A stretch of 64,000 bases of DNA from Dorea_A amylophila (GTDB taxonomy: Bacteria; Bacillota; Clostridia; Lachnospirales; Lachnospiraceae). Numbering within the stretch: the first letter of the stretch is position 1; every line of letters begins with the position of its first letter. The notes below the pieces were generated by a model. That model saw only the letters and a program-made list of their open reading frames with translations. It made no database searches and was not told the origin of the DNA. This document shows, piece by piece, positions 34,882-43,615 of the stretch. Made by a program: the position numbers and the translations under genes. The stretch lies in the NCBI RefSeq assembly GCF_025567265.1, contig NZ_JAOQJW010000008.1, positions 62,001 to 126,000 on the forward strand, in the 5' to 3' direction.

Positions 34882-35819
34882 ATCGTCCGCAATATCAATA
34901 TCGTCACAAACAACGTAAAGATCGAAAGCACCGATGAGAACACCACCAGCTGTCCGGCAAGCTGTCCATCCGCTCCTGCCTGTTGTGCCATGATATAACT
35001 GGATACCGCAACCGGAGTCTGATATGCCAGCAGGCCTGACAACAGATCTGCATCCCTGTATCCCATCATAACGATCATCGGGATCATAATAAGTGGTAAG
35101 ATCACAAGCTTGATCGTCAGTACCACCGATGCAACTTTTAAGTTTCCTTTTACTTTTGAGAAGTCCAGATCTCCTCCCAGGATCATGAATGCAATCGGCG
35201 TTGACAGCTTTGCCAGATCCTGAACCGTTGTATCCACTGCCGTCGGAAGTCTGATTCCCAACAGCGAAAATATAATTCCCAACACCGAAGATATGATCAG
35301 CGGATTCTTCACAATATCAAGAATAATCTTCTTCCAGTCTGTCTCCCTCTTTTCTCCGAAAATCGAGAGTGCAACTACTGCCAGAAAATTATACATCGGT
35401 ACAAGGATTGCACTTAAAATCGCCGCCGTTGTTGTGCTTTTTGCTCCATACATATTCTGCACAACCGCAACTCCGAAGATCACGTAATTGCTGCGAAAGA
35501 TTCCCTGAATCACGACTCCCTGCTGATTCTCCTGCTTTACAACCTTTGGAACGATCAGACAGAGCAGTACGAACAGGATCAGAAGTCCACCTGCCGCCCA
35601 GATACACAACTTAATCCTGCTGTGGATCTCCGCCCCGATGTCACTCTGATAGACATTATAGAATAACATACACGGCAAAAATATCTTAAAAACAATCGCA
35701 TTGGCCTGTTTTGTAAGCTTACGGTCTGCCAGAGAGGTATAATTGACCATCAGATATCCTAACACCATAAGAAAAAATACAGGTGCGATTACATTAAATG
35801 ATACAATAATATTTTCCAA
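34882..35819 (-). CDS. AEC (auxin efflux carrier) family transporter, 3' end in gap
   Basis: About 312 residues are visible, which is nearly the whole usual length (300-320). It starts at a TTG (35819) and reads MENIIVSFNVIAPVFFLMVL. There are ten hydrophobic segments, with family-like blocks NAIVFKIFLPCMLFYNVYQ and LAKLSTPIAFMILGGDLDFS. AEC proteins are bile-acid/auxin-type permeases that export organic anions such as malate in bacteria; the substrate here is unknown. It follows the MalY-type lyase by 29 bases on the same strand, so they may act on related sulfur amino acid products. Confidence 0.88.
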
Positions 35820-35848
35820 TTTCCCTTACTTCTTTCATTCCCGGCTCT

Positions 35849-37060
35849 TTACACATGAAATACATACTCATCCAGACGCTCAAATGCTTCCTTCACTCTG
35901 CTGAGCGGCAACGCCAGATTCATACGGATTCCGTATTCCTGATGGAACGGTCTTCCATCCTGCCATGCAACACCGACATCCCAGCCGGCTTTCAACAATT
36001 CATCCAGTGACTTGTAATTCTCTTCACACCAGTCCTCACAGTCCAGGAACAACATGTAAGTTCCCTGCGGCTTGCTGACATTGATTCCTCTGTAATAGTC
36101 ACGGATATGATTGACCGCATACTCTACATTTTCTGACAATACCTGACAAAGTTCATTCACCCAGGTATATCCTTCTGCCTCGTAGGCTCCGATCAGCGCA
36201 TGCATGGACAGTACATTCATCGTATTATAATGTGACTTTCTGGATTTTGCCTCCAGACGGTCACGTAACATTCGGTTAAAAACTATGTGATAGCTTCCTA
36301 CCAGTCCCGCCAGATTAAATGTCTTGCTCGGTGCATAGAATGCAATCGTACGGTTTCTGGCATCCGGACTGATCGACTGTGTCGGAATGTGCCGGCTCCC
36401 TTTTAAAATCAGGTCTGACCAGATCTCATCTGCGATCACAACACATTCGTTATTCTTATATACTTCCATAGCCTCTTCTATCTCCCAGCGCTCCCAGACA
36501 CGTCCTGTCGGATTATGCGGACTGCAGAAAACCGCCACATGGATGTTGTTGGCTTTTAATTTTGCATCCATATCTTCATAGTCCATGCGCCAGATTCCCT
36601 TTTCGTCCTTTTTCAGAGGGCTATGTACGATCTTATATCCGTTCTCCGTGATACATTTCGTAAATCCGATATAGGTCGGACTATGGAGAAGTACCGCATC
36701 TCCCGGTGCCGCAAATGCTGTCAGTGCCGAGATCACCCCGCCTAATACTCCATTTTCATATCCGATATACTCCGGCATCAGACCTTCTACATTATTACGG
36801 ATCTTGTGCCAGCGGATGATCGAATCATAATACTCTTCCACCGGGCTGAAGTATCCATATGCCGGGTGTGCCGCTCTGTCCATAATTGCTTTCGGGATCG
36901 TCGGAACAGTCTCAAAATTCATATCAGCTACCCACATCGGGATTACATCGAATCCGTCTTTTGGCGGCTCAGGTGCAAATCCCGGATTCTTTCCCAATCC
37001 ATCCACTGCAATCGCATCTTTGCCATGTCTGTCTATTATTTTTGTAAAATCATATCTCAT
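35849..37060 (-). CDS. MalY/PatB-type PLP-dependent C-S lyase
   Basis: The 403-residue fold-type I PLP enzyme starts at 37060 (AGGAG at 9 nt): MRYDFTKIIDRHGKDAIAVD. Key segments: PMWVADMNFETVP (~38-50), AYGYF, the Asn in CSPHNPTGRVWERWE, Asp in VVIADEIWSDLI, and the PLP Lys in FYAPSKTFNLAGL (~245). These are the MalY/PatB cystathionine beta-lyase features. It should release a thiol, pyruvate and ammonia from cystathionine or cysteine conjugates. A longer start at 37105 lacks a ribosome site. It forms a likely operon with the AEC transporter downstream. Confidence 0.92.
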   Translation of the reverse strand: MRYDFTKIIDRHGKDAIAVDGLGKNPGFAPEPPKDGFDVIPMWVADMNFETVPTIPKAIMDRAAHPAYGYFSPVEEYYDSIIRWHKIRNNVEGLMPEYIGYENGVLGGVISALTAFAAPGDAVLLHSPTYIGFTKCITENGYKIVHSPLKKDEKGIWRMDYEDMDAKLKANNIHVAVFCSPHNPTGRVWERWEIEEAMEVYKNNECVVIADEIWSDLILKGSRHIPTQSISPDARNRTIAFYAPSKTFNLAGLVGSYHIVFNRMLRDRLEAKSRKSHYNTMNVLSMHALIGAYEAEGYTWVNELCQVLSENVEYAVNHIRDYYRGINVSKPQGTYMLFLDCEDWCEENYKSLDELLKAGWDVGVAWQDGRPFHQEYGIRMNLALPLSRVKEAFERLDEYVFHV

Positions 37061-37142
37061 ATCCTGTTCTCCTTTTTCATAAAATCCAAGACTTTTCCAC
37101 ATCATGCTTCTGTTCTTTCAGAACTTTTCCACATTGAGCATC

Positions 37143-38045
37143 TTATTTTTTTGAAAATGTCCACATTGCCTTGATCTGATCTTTGATATTGGCAAATGTC
37201 CATGCCGTATTCGTATTCTTAATGCTGAACGGATCATTTACCGTTACAGTGCCATTCTCATAGCCGGTCAGAACAATAAAGTGACCGATCTGCGTAAAGT
37301 CTCCCGGTCCCATACTGCATATGACCGGATGTCCCTGTGCCAGTTCTGCGCTTACCTGTTCTTCTGAAAGCATACCTCCTACGCTGTTTAGATTCCAGTT
37401 CGCACCTGCTTCATCCATGAACCTCCAGTAAGTATTATTTTCCTCATCCACATAACCGTGTTCGGTTCCATATGCTGCTACCTTTGCCGGAGTAATGGAT
37501 GCATCCTGATTCAGTCCTGCTGCTACCATTGCCATACAGGTCGGTCCGCATCCACTGGTCGCTACGATCCCCGTTCCATACGGTGCATATCCCCAGCGTT
37601 CATCCCATTGTAAAAGTTCCGGAATTTCTCCATTTGAAAGATCTTCCTCTATCGTATCTGCATAAGGCTTGTCCTTTTTCTTCTCATAATCTGCTACAAA
37701 ATCTACCGTCTCTGCATTCTTGTCCAACAGTTCGATCACACTCTGTGGTACTCCCTGCTCCTCTGCCTGGCTGCGGACACGCTCTAACTTCTGTTCGGCT
37801 GCTTCCGTTGTTTTAGCTTTTTTTTCTTTCTGTTTTTTTGCCTTCTCGGCTTTTAATAATTCTTCCTGTTTCTTCTCTTCTGCACGCTCCTGATGAAGAT
37901 AATAGCCAGTAAAAGCAGCAGTTATCACTGCTGCTATCACACCTGCTATTGCTATATATATATAAATCCGATTTCTTTTTGCACCATTTGAAAGAGAAGT
38001 CTTGTTTTCTGTTTGCTGTTCTTCTGTATGATTCATCACTTTCAT
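37143..38045 (-). CDS. Membrane-anchored C39-family cysteine peptidase
   Basis: The 300-residue protein has one N-terminal membrane helix (residues ~27-49). A Lys/Glu-rich coiled coil (~50-110) follows, then a C39-like papain-fold domain. Catalytic Cys is in ATSGCGPTCMAMVAAG (~170), His in QIGHFIVLTGYENG (~255) and Asp in VTVNDPFS. The domain faces outside. Such proteins cleave peptides at the surface; substrate unknown. It ends 38 bases before the MalY start region and may be a separate unit. Confidence 0.88.
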   Translation of the reverse strand: MKVMNHTEEQQTENKTSLSNGAKRNRIYIYIAIAGVIAAVITAAFTGYYLHQERAEEKKQEELLKAEKAKKQKEKKAKTTEAAEQKLERVRSQAEEQGVPQSVIELLDKNAETVDFVADYEKKKDKPYADTIEEDLSNGEIPELLQWDERWGYAPYGTGIVATSGCGPTCMAMVAAGLNQDASITPAKVAAYGTEHGYVDEENNTYWRFMDEAGANWNLNSVGGMLSEEQVSAELAQGHPVICSMGPGDFTQIGHFIVLTGYENGTVTVNDPFSIKNTNTAWTFANIKDQIKAMWTFSKK

Positions 38046-38299
38046 CTGTCAATTCAGTCCTCTTTTTTGAAAATCTTCAAAATCTTCTGCATCATCTGTT
38101 CGAAAGAATTTTTCGACATCGCTCTTAATTATACAACAGCGTGTCTGCAGATACAACTTAACTTTTTCTAAAAATTCTTCTAAAAATTCTTTTGCTGAAT
38201 AGATACCGATCCCATTTATTTATCTTTTTTCAATTTCTGCTTGCATTTTATCTCCATTCATGATATGATACATCTTGTCTTAAGGACACAACATAATAT

Positions 38300-38374
38300 C
38301 GGGGTGTGGCTCAGCTTGGCTAGAGCGCCTGGTTTGGGACCAGGAGGTCGCAGGTTCGAATCCTGTCACCCCGA
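38300..38374 (+). tRNA. tRNA-Pro (anticodon TGG)
   Basis: CGGGGTGTGGCTCAGCTTGG begins a full cloverleaf with the anticodon loop TTTGGGA between CCTGG and CCAGG, the T-loop GGTTCGAATCC and the acceptor pairing CGGGGTG/CACCCCG. Only 15 bases separate it from tRNA-Gly. The 250 bases before it (38046-38299) show no gene. Confidence 0.97.
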
Positions 38375-38389
38375 TTTATAATATATTTT

Positions 38390-38460
38390 GCGGGTGTAGT
38401 TCAATGGTAGAACACCAGCCTTCCAAGCTGGATACGTGGGTTCGATTCCCATCACCCGCT
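38390..38460 (+). tRNA. tRNA-Gly (anticodon TCC)
   Basis: Identical to the inverted copy at 28128-28198: acceptor GCGGGTG/CACCCGC, anticodon loop CTTCCAA. It is co-oriented with tRNA-Pro, and the two likely share a transcript ending at the hairpin at 38511-38556. Confidence 0.97.
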
Positions 38461-38510
38461 TTTTCATGCCTGATTTTAATTTCATTCTCATATAAAGGTG
38501 TAAATAAAAA

Positions 38511-38556
38511 AAACACTATATTCTATCCGAAAGAAGATGGAGTATAGTGTTTTCCT
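38511..38556 (+). terminator. Terminator after the tRNA pair
   Basis: AAACACTATA and TATAGTGTTT pair over 10 bp around a ~22-nt loop, followed by TCCTTTTT on the plus strand and TTTTTTTAT on the minus strand. It can serve both the tRNA operon and the convergent LspA-like gene. Confidence 0.8.
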
Positions 38557-38590
38557 TTTTCCGATATTCTATTTTCTGTCATATTTCCTG

Positions 38591-39052
38591 TTATCGTTTT
38601 CCGATTCTTCTCATCCACATCAGGACAGATCCTATCAGGATATAGACATCTGCCAAATTCGCTGTTACATCACCTAATATCTTATGGTCAGATCTTATAC
38701 CAATGTAATCTACGACTTTACCTCTGACGATCCGGTCATACGTATTGCTGATGGCTCCTGCACTCAGTAATGTCCATGCTGTCTTAGTCACCTTATGACC
38801 TTCCCGGAATGATTCTGCCAATGTCAGCATCAGGATCACTGCCGTCGTTATCACAGACGCTTTCTTTACCTTATCCGGTTCGGAATCCATGGAATTAAAT
38901 GCAAAGCCTTTGTTGTATACTTTTCTGATCAGGACTTTTGTCCCGCAAAAGTTTTTTTCCTCTTTCTCACTTACATTTTCTTCTATGTACTGTTTTACAG
39001 CCATATCCAGACCAAACAGTGTTCCAATCGCACCCGGTATGCTTGTGTGCAT
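38591..39052 (-). CDS. Signal peptidase II (LspA)-like membrane protein
   Basis: The 153-residue protein has the two Asp-containing LspA motifs: SAGAISNTYDRIVRGKVVDYIG and TANLADVYILIGS. An N-terminal Asp/Lys pair (LDMAVKQYIEE) also fits. LspA cleaves prolipoprotein signal peptides in the membrane. The first membrane helix of ordinary LspA is weak here, replaced by a polar segment (ENVSEKEEKNFCGTK), so this is a divergent paralogue or has a special substrate. Its ATG follows the stop of the upstream 96-residue gene directly (TAG ATG), indicating translational coupling. Confidence 0.78.
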   Translation of the reverse strand: MHTSIPGAIGTLFGLDMAVKQYIEENVSEKEEKNFCGTKVLIRKVYNKGFAFNSMDSEPDKVKKASVITTAVILMLTLAESFREGHKVTKTAWTLLSAGAISNTYDRIVRGKVVDYIGIRSDHKILGDVTANLADVYILIGSVLMWMRRIGKR

Positions 39053-39343
39053 CTATATCTCTCCCTGGATCTTCACAATCTCTTCTTCCTGCTTTTCAAT
39101 CTCTTCCTCGCGTTTTTCGATTTCTTCACAGAGCGTTACGTAATCCATGTCGGATACTTCCCCACTCTGGAACTTCTCATATACCATACGACCGATATCT
39201 GCAAGATCTCTTTCATTTGCTCTCTTTAAAGTTCGTACATTACTTTTGATCTTCTGAATCTCCAGTGTATCTCCTGTCTTCTTAGTGATGTCACTCGCAA
39301 CATCTGAAACTCTTCTGCTGAATTCTTCAAAAAAATCTGCCAT
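39053..39343 (-). CDS. Small coiled-coil protein
   Basis: The 96-residue charged protein starts MADFFEEFSRRVSDVASDIT (AAGGAG ahead). It has a central block RANERDLADIGRMVYEKFQSGEV, a frequent pattern in short clostridial proteins of unknown function, and a Glu-rich C-terminal coiled coil (EEIEKREEEIEKQEEEIV). There are no membrane segments. It is coupled to the LspA-like gene downstream and follows the subtilase gene by 29 bases. The neighbours suggest a role linked to envelope or spore proteins, but this is only context. Confidence 0.7.
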   Translation of the reverse strand: MADFFEEFSRRVSDVASDITKKTGDTLEIQKIKSNVRTLKRANERDLADIGRMVYEKFQSGEVSDMDYVTLCEEIEKREEEIEKQEEEIVKIQGEI

Positions 39344-39371
39344 CTGTATCCTCTCCTTATCTCGTTCTTCT

Positions 39372-41132
39372 TTACAGCCGTCTTAAAATATCCAGTGAAT
39401 GATACAAGTTCATCGTTCCATATCCCCACTGTGTATTTGGATATTCTATCGCCGGAAGCTTCTGCGCACCCATCACGATCACATTCCTTACCTGACTGGC
39501 TGATGCTCCACCCGCTCCCGGCTGATCACTGATCCACTTCATGATCAGTGCACAGCCACCTGCCGCAATTGCTGTTGCTGCACTTGAACCGGTGCGTTCT
39601 TTGAATCCTCCGCCCGGTACCGCACCGGTAACCGCTACTCCCGGTGCAGCATAATCCGGTTTGATTCTTTCATCTCTAGTATACCCTCTGCCCGAATTAA
39701 TATCAACCGTATTCTCCTGACTGTTATAATAAGACACTGTCATCGTATGCTCCCCTCCTGCCGGTTCTGTAAATGTGGTATCCGGATTCGATTCCAGAAA
39801 ATATACTTCTCCATCCAGAAACTCTTTCATGGGCAGCCACATATGAAACTCCCCCTTCGGCTGCATCACAGGCTTTACTTCTATTTTCCAGATTCCCGGT
39901 ACTGCTTTCTGCAGCCGGATAAACACCAGCTGTGCATCGCTATTCTCCTGCAGAAGTCTGTACTCCACCGTAACAGCCGTCCGTTCAAAAGCAAATACAA
40001 AATCAAACAGATATCCCAGACGTACCGGAATCTGCCCGGTACGTTCTCCGGAAGGTGATGTGATCGACACTGTCACAATGTTCGGAAGGGTACTCCATAA
40101 CTCCGTCACAAAACCTTTCACCCCTTCCCCTACCCTGATCTCCGCTGTCCGTATATTCTGTGCCTCCGTAAATGTTCCGTAATAATGATGTCTCTGCGCT
40201 GCCTCATTCCCGGTTCCCGTTACTACACAGCGGTTTCTCAGCAATGCATAGCCATCCAGAACTCCTGCAAGCAAAGAGTCACCATTATGCCCTCCGAAAC
40301 TGGTTCCGATCGCCATACAGATCACAAGCGGCATCTCCCGTCTGCGGGCCAGTTCATTCAGATACCGAAGTCCGGCCAGGATATCATTTTCCTGATAACA
40401 GTGTGCATCTTCTGCAACCCCAAAAAATTCTTTCAGATATTTTTTTGCCGGCTTAAGCTTTACCATCGCGATCACCGCCTCCGGGGCAGCCCCAAGAAAC
40501 TGTCCACTGCTTTCTGCACTTCCGGCAGCCACACTTGCAACAAATGTTCCATGCCCATCTGTATCTTCCGAAGAGATCAGTTCTTGCGGACTTTCCGAAT
40601 GCAGAGCCGCATTGATTCTTTCTTCGGTATACTCTGTTCCATACAGAAAGCCCTCCGGCGGATCCCCATCCTGAATTGTCTGATCCCAGATCCCCGCAAT
40701 TCTTGTTGTCCCGTCAAGATTACAGAATACCGGATGGGTATAATCGATCCCCGTATCCAGGAAACCGATCATAATCCCCTCTCCCATAAGCTGCAGCGTC
40801 GGATAATTCTGCAGCGTAATAATTCCGGCTGCATCTAACGGCTGCATATCCAGAAGTGTATAGCACTTGGGGATCGCGCCGTACCAGTACTGCCGCAAGG
40901 ATAAGGGAAGTAACATCCGACTGTCTAACGACACACTTTTATATCCGAAATCCAGCTCCTGGATACACATCTTTTCCGTATCCACTCCTTCTAACTCATC
41001 TTCCCTGTATGGCGAGATAATAAAATCCCAGTAATCTTCCGATAATATCTTTTCTTTACATCTGTCTTCCAATGAAAAAAAGCCTTTCATATACATTTGT
41101 TTTATGTATATGAAAGACTTCGTGTCATTCAT
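39372..41132 (-). CDS. S8 subtilisin-like serine peptidase, Csp-like
   Basis: The 586-residue protein has an intact catalytic triad: Asp in IGFLDTGIDYTHPVF (~130), His in DTDGHGTFVASVAAG (~195) and Ser in TGSSAATAIAAGG (~520). A large insert separates the His and Ser motifs. N-terminal text such as ILSEDYWDFIISPYR fits the Csp germination-protease group of Clostridia, in which CspB activates the cortex hydrolase pro-SleC. Not all such proteins act in germination. The start is uncertain: the frame opens at 41132, but a terminator-like hairpin (41084-41116) lies within its first codons and there is no good ribosome site. It follows the kinase-like gene by 8 bases. Confidence 0.85.
   Translation of the reverse strand: MNDTKSFIYIKQMYMKGFFSLEDRCKEKILSEDYWDFIISPYREDELEGVDTEKMCIQELDFGYKSVSLDSRMLLPLSLRQYWYGAIPKCYTLLDMQPLDAAGIITLQNYPTLQLMGEGIMIGFLDTGIDYTHPVFCNLDGTTRIAGIWDQTIQDGDPPEGFLYGTEYTEERINAALHSESPQELISSEDTDGHGTFVASVAAGSAESSGQFLGAAPEAVIAMVKLKPAKKYLKEFFGVAEDAHCYQENDILAGLRYLNELARRREMPLVICMAIGTSFGGHNGDSLLAGVLDGYALLRNRCVVTGTGNEAAQRHHYYGTFTEAQNIRTAEIRVGEGVKGFVTELWSTLPNIVTVSITSPSGERTGQIPVRLGYLFDFVFAFERTAVTVEYRLLQENSDAQLVFIRLQKAVPGIWKIEVKPVMQPKGEFHMWLPMKEFLDGEVYFLESNPDTTFTEPAGGEHTMTVSYYNSQENTVDINSGRGYTRDERIKPDYAAPGVAVTGAVPGGGFKERTGSSAATAIAAGGCALIMKWISDQPGAGGASASQVRNVIVMGAQKLPAIEYPNTQWGYGTMNLYHSLDILRRL
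41084..41116 (-). terminator. Terminator-like hairpin at the start of the subtilase gene
   Basis: The minus strand has CTTTCATATACAT, a 7-nt loop and ATGTATATGAAAG, a perfect 13-bp stem, followed by GCTTTTTTTC. It lies inside the first codons of the open frame, so either the real start is further in or the hairpin attenuates read-through from the upstream gene. Confidence 0.65.
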
Positions 41133-41140
41133 TAATATTT

Positions 41141-42151
41141 TTATGCATTTGTATGCTGGTTCAGCATACGCTCGATGATCTCCACAGATTCTTCGATACC
41201 ATAACTTGCACTGTTAAAACAGATATCATAGTTCACAGCATCTCCCCACTTCTGGCCGGTATAGAAATTGTAATATTTCGAATGCTGACGGTCAATCTTC
41301 TTCAAAAGGCGTTCTGCTTTTTTATGATCCAGATTATTGACTTCCATGACTCTGTGTACACGCTGTTCAAAAGGAGCTGTAATAAAGATACTGATATGTG
41401 GAATATGATTATTTGCCAGTATCACATCCGCACATCGTCCCATAACAATGAAATCTTCTTCTTTTGCCTTCTTACATATCAGATCACTCTGATTAAAGAA
41501 GATTGCATCTTCTTTTGTCAGACCATGATAACGGTCAAAATCTTTCAGACGTTCTTTCAACGTCCGTCCGGATCCCTGGTACTTATTCTCAATCTCATTT
41601 GTTCCCAGATCTGCCACATCTACAACCGAATCTTTCTCCGCGTCCAGACGTCTCAATACTTCATTGAATATCTCTGCATCGTAATAGTTGATCCTGAGTG
41701 CATCCGCCAGTGCAAATCCAATATCGTTACCCGCACTTCCATGTGTTCTTCCGATACAGATGATCAGATGATCATCCTTTGAAAACTTCTGACGCAGGTT
41801 CGATGTATTTAGCTTTGCCCTGTTTTCATCCAGAATCTCAACTTTTCCAAAACCTGCCGGCAGTTCTGCGATTTCTTTTAATATCTCATCATATTTTCTC
41901 ATCAGTCTGGATCGGTCTTCATCCTTACGGATCGTACGTGCCATGTTACTGATCAGCGCAAGCTCACTTCTGAGCAGATGCCCCTGTGGCTTTGTACGCA
42001 TCAGCTTCACAAGACTTTCTACACAAGTACGTTTGTCTCCCGTAAAGGTACGGCCAAGAGAAGAACCTACACATTCATAGACTTCTCCGTCCAGATCATA
42101 GATCCGTTCCGCTATGTCATAGTATTTATTCTTATTTTCCATGTTCCGCAC
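41141..42151 (-). CDS. Cytidylate kinase-like family protein with N-terminal extension
   Basis: The 336-residue protein has a helical N-terminal region of ~125 residues (KYYDIAERIYDLDGEVYECV ...). A kinase-like domain follows, starting DDHLIICIGRTHGSAGNDIG (P-loop-like), with YYDAEIFNEVLRRLD, the GRCADVILAN block and the end pattern YYNFYTGQKWGDAVNYDICFNSA. The last pattern matches the shorter relative at 10842-11435. Nucleotide substrate unknown. It is 6 bases downstream of the antiporter gene and directly upstream of the subtilase gene. Confidence 0.82.
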   Translation of the reverse strand: MRNMENKNKYYDIAERIYDLDGEVYECVGSSLGRTFTGDKRTCVESLVKLMRTKPQGHLLRSELALISNMARTIRKDEDRSRLMRKYDEILKEIAELPAGFGKVEILDENRAKLNTSNLRQKFSKDDHLIICIGRTHGSAGNDIGFALADALRINYYDAEIFNEVLRRLDAEKDSVVDVADLGTNEIENKYQGSGRTLKERLKDFDRYHGLTKEDAIFFNQSDLICKKAKEEDFIVMGRCADVILANNHIPHISIFITAPFEQRVHRVMEVNNLDHKKAERLLKKIDRQHSKYYNFYTGQKWGDAVNYDICFNSASYGIEESVEIIERMLNQHTNA

Positions 42152-42157
42152 CTCCCC

Positions 42158-43531
42158 TTACAAAAAGAATACCAGCATATCGATAATAAATACCGGTATC
42201 AGACATGTCAGTGACCATACCATATATCCGAAGAACGATGGCATACGCACACCATTTTCATCTGACATAGATTTTACCATGAAGTTCGGCGCATTTCCGA
42301 TATAGGTATTTGCTCCCATAAATACAGCTCCACAGGAGATTGCCTCCAGCATCTTAACAGGAACCGAACCAAGTGTCGTCACAACACCGCTCTTGAACCC
42401 AAGTGCTCCCGCCGTTGTAAGGAATACCAGATACGTTGGTGTATTATCCAGAAAACTTGACAGTGCTCCGGTTGCCCAGAACATTTCAAATGGTTTATTG
42501 ATACCAAGTTCCGCACCATTTGCCTTCAGAATCATCAATGCAGGCTGCATCGTGATAAAGATTCCGATGAACAGAACCGCAACTTCCTGAATTGCCCCCC
42601 AGGTAAAATGGTTACGGATACGTACTTCTTCTTTTGTCGTTTTAAATGATAAAAATGCTGCCAGAAGGATGATCACGATCTCGATCACAGACGGGAATCC
42701 AAGCGTCACTTCTCCAAGGATATGGATTCCTTTTACCGTTCCGTCCGCATTCTGGAATGCAGACATACCAGGAAGCATTCCACTTAAGATTACAGCTCCG
42801 ACAATCATTGCAACATATATCAGATTATGAAGTCCTACAATTCTAACGTGTGTTCCGGGCTCTCTAATATCTGGTTTTCTACCTTCCGCAATATCTTTTC
42901 TGTAAGCTCTTCTATCCAGAAAATAGAATAACATCAGCAAAATGATCATGTTAAAGATCAGTATATGAAACAGCTTCAGGCTCCAGAAAAACGGAACGCC
43001 ACGCATGAATCCCATCAGAAGCGGCGGATCTCCGATCGGTGTCAGACATCCTCCCATATTAGAGATCAGGAAGATAAAAAAGATCATAATGTGACTCTTT
43101 CTTTTTCTCCACGAATTCATCTTAATAAACGGACGTACCAGAAGCATACTTGATCCGGTCGTTCCGATCACGCTGGAAAGCAGTGTTCCCAGAACAAACA
43201 ATGCCGTATTGATCCTCGGTGATCCGGCAAACTCACCGTCAATTGTAATGTTACCTGCTACACAGAACAGACCGAACAATAAAATGATAAATGTCAGATA
43301 ATCATTTACCACACATTCCAAAACCGTCTCTCCCATTGTAAACATTCCGTACTTTGCAGCAAACGGAACAATAAACAGTACCGACCAGAACGCAACTGCA
43401 AGCGGCTGATGCTTTTCCCACCAGTCCGGCTTGATCAGAGGCATAACGGCAATACTGAGCAACAGCCCTGCAAAGGGTATGCAGAGCCAAACTGGAATAG
43501 CTGATAATTCCTCCATTCCTTTCTCCTCCAT
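42158..43531 (-). CDS. Na+/H+ antiporter (NhaD/ArsB-like ion transporter superfamily)
   Basis: The 457-residue protein has about twelve membrane segments. Typical blocks include FLISNMGGCLTPIGDPPLLMGF (~155-176) and the C-terminal half SFLDNTPTYLVFLTTAG with GANTYIGNAPNFMVKSM. These paired ExxxxNxxP/xPT-type re-entrant segments are a feature of NhaD and CitMHS-like carriers. It should exchange Na+ for H+ at the plasma membrane. Two starts are possible: 43531, or 43516 with GGAGGAG six bases ahead, which I prefer. Confidence 0.85.
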   Translation of the reverse strand: MEEKGMEELSAIPVWLCIPFAGLLLSIAVMPLIKPDWWEKHQPLAVAFWSVLFIVPFAAKYGMFTMGETVLECVVNDYLTFIILLFGLFCVAGNITIDGEFAGSPRINTALFVLGTLLSSVIGTTGSSMLLVRPFIKMNSWRKRKSHIMIFFIFLISNMGGCLTPIGDPPLLMGFMRGVPFFWSLKLFHILIFNMIILLMLFYFLDRRAYRKDIAEGRKPDIREPGTHVRIVGLHNLIYVAMIVGAVILSGMLPGMSAFQNADGTVKGIHILGEVTLGFPSVIEIVIILLAAFLSFKTTKEEVRIRNHFTWGAIQEVAVLFIGIFITMQPALMILKANGAELGINKPFEMFWATGALSSFLDNTPTYLVFLTTAGALGFKSGVVTTLGSVPVKMLEAISCGAVFMGANTYIGNAPNFMVKSMSDENGVRMPSFFGYMVWSLTCLIPVFIIDMLVFFL

Positions 43532-43615
43532 TCTTCCTCAAGTAAAGTCTTATGTGTCATTGCATAATGAAAGCTGTCATTGACAACTCTCTTAGCATTC
43601 TATATGTAAAATGTA

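Noticed and set aside
34509..34937. Open frames running through the N gap
   Set aside because: Most of the codons are unknown bases, so the frames carry no information.
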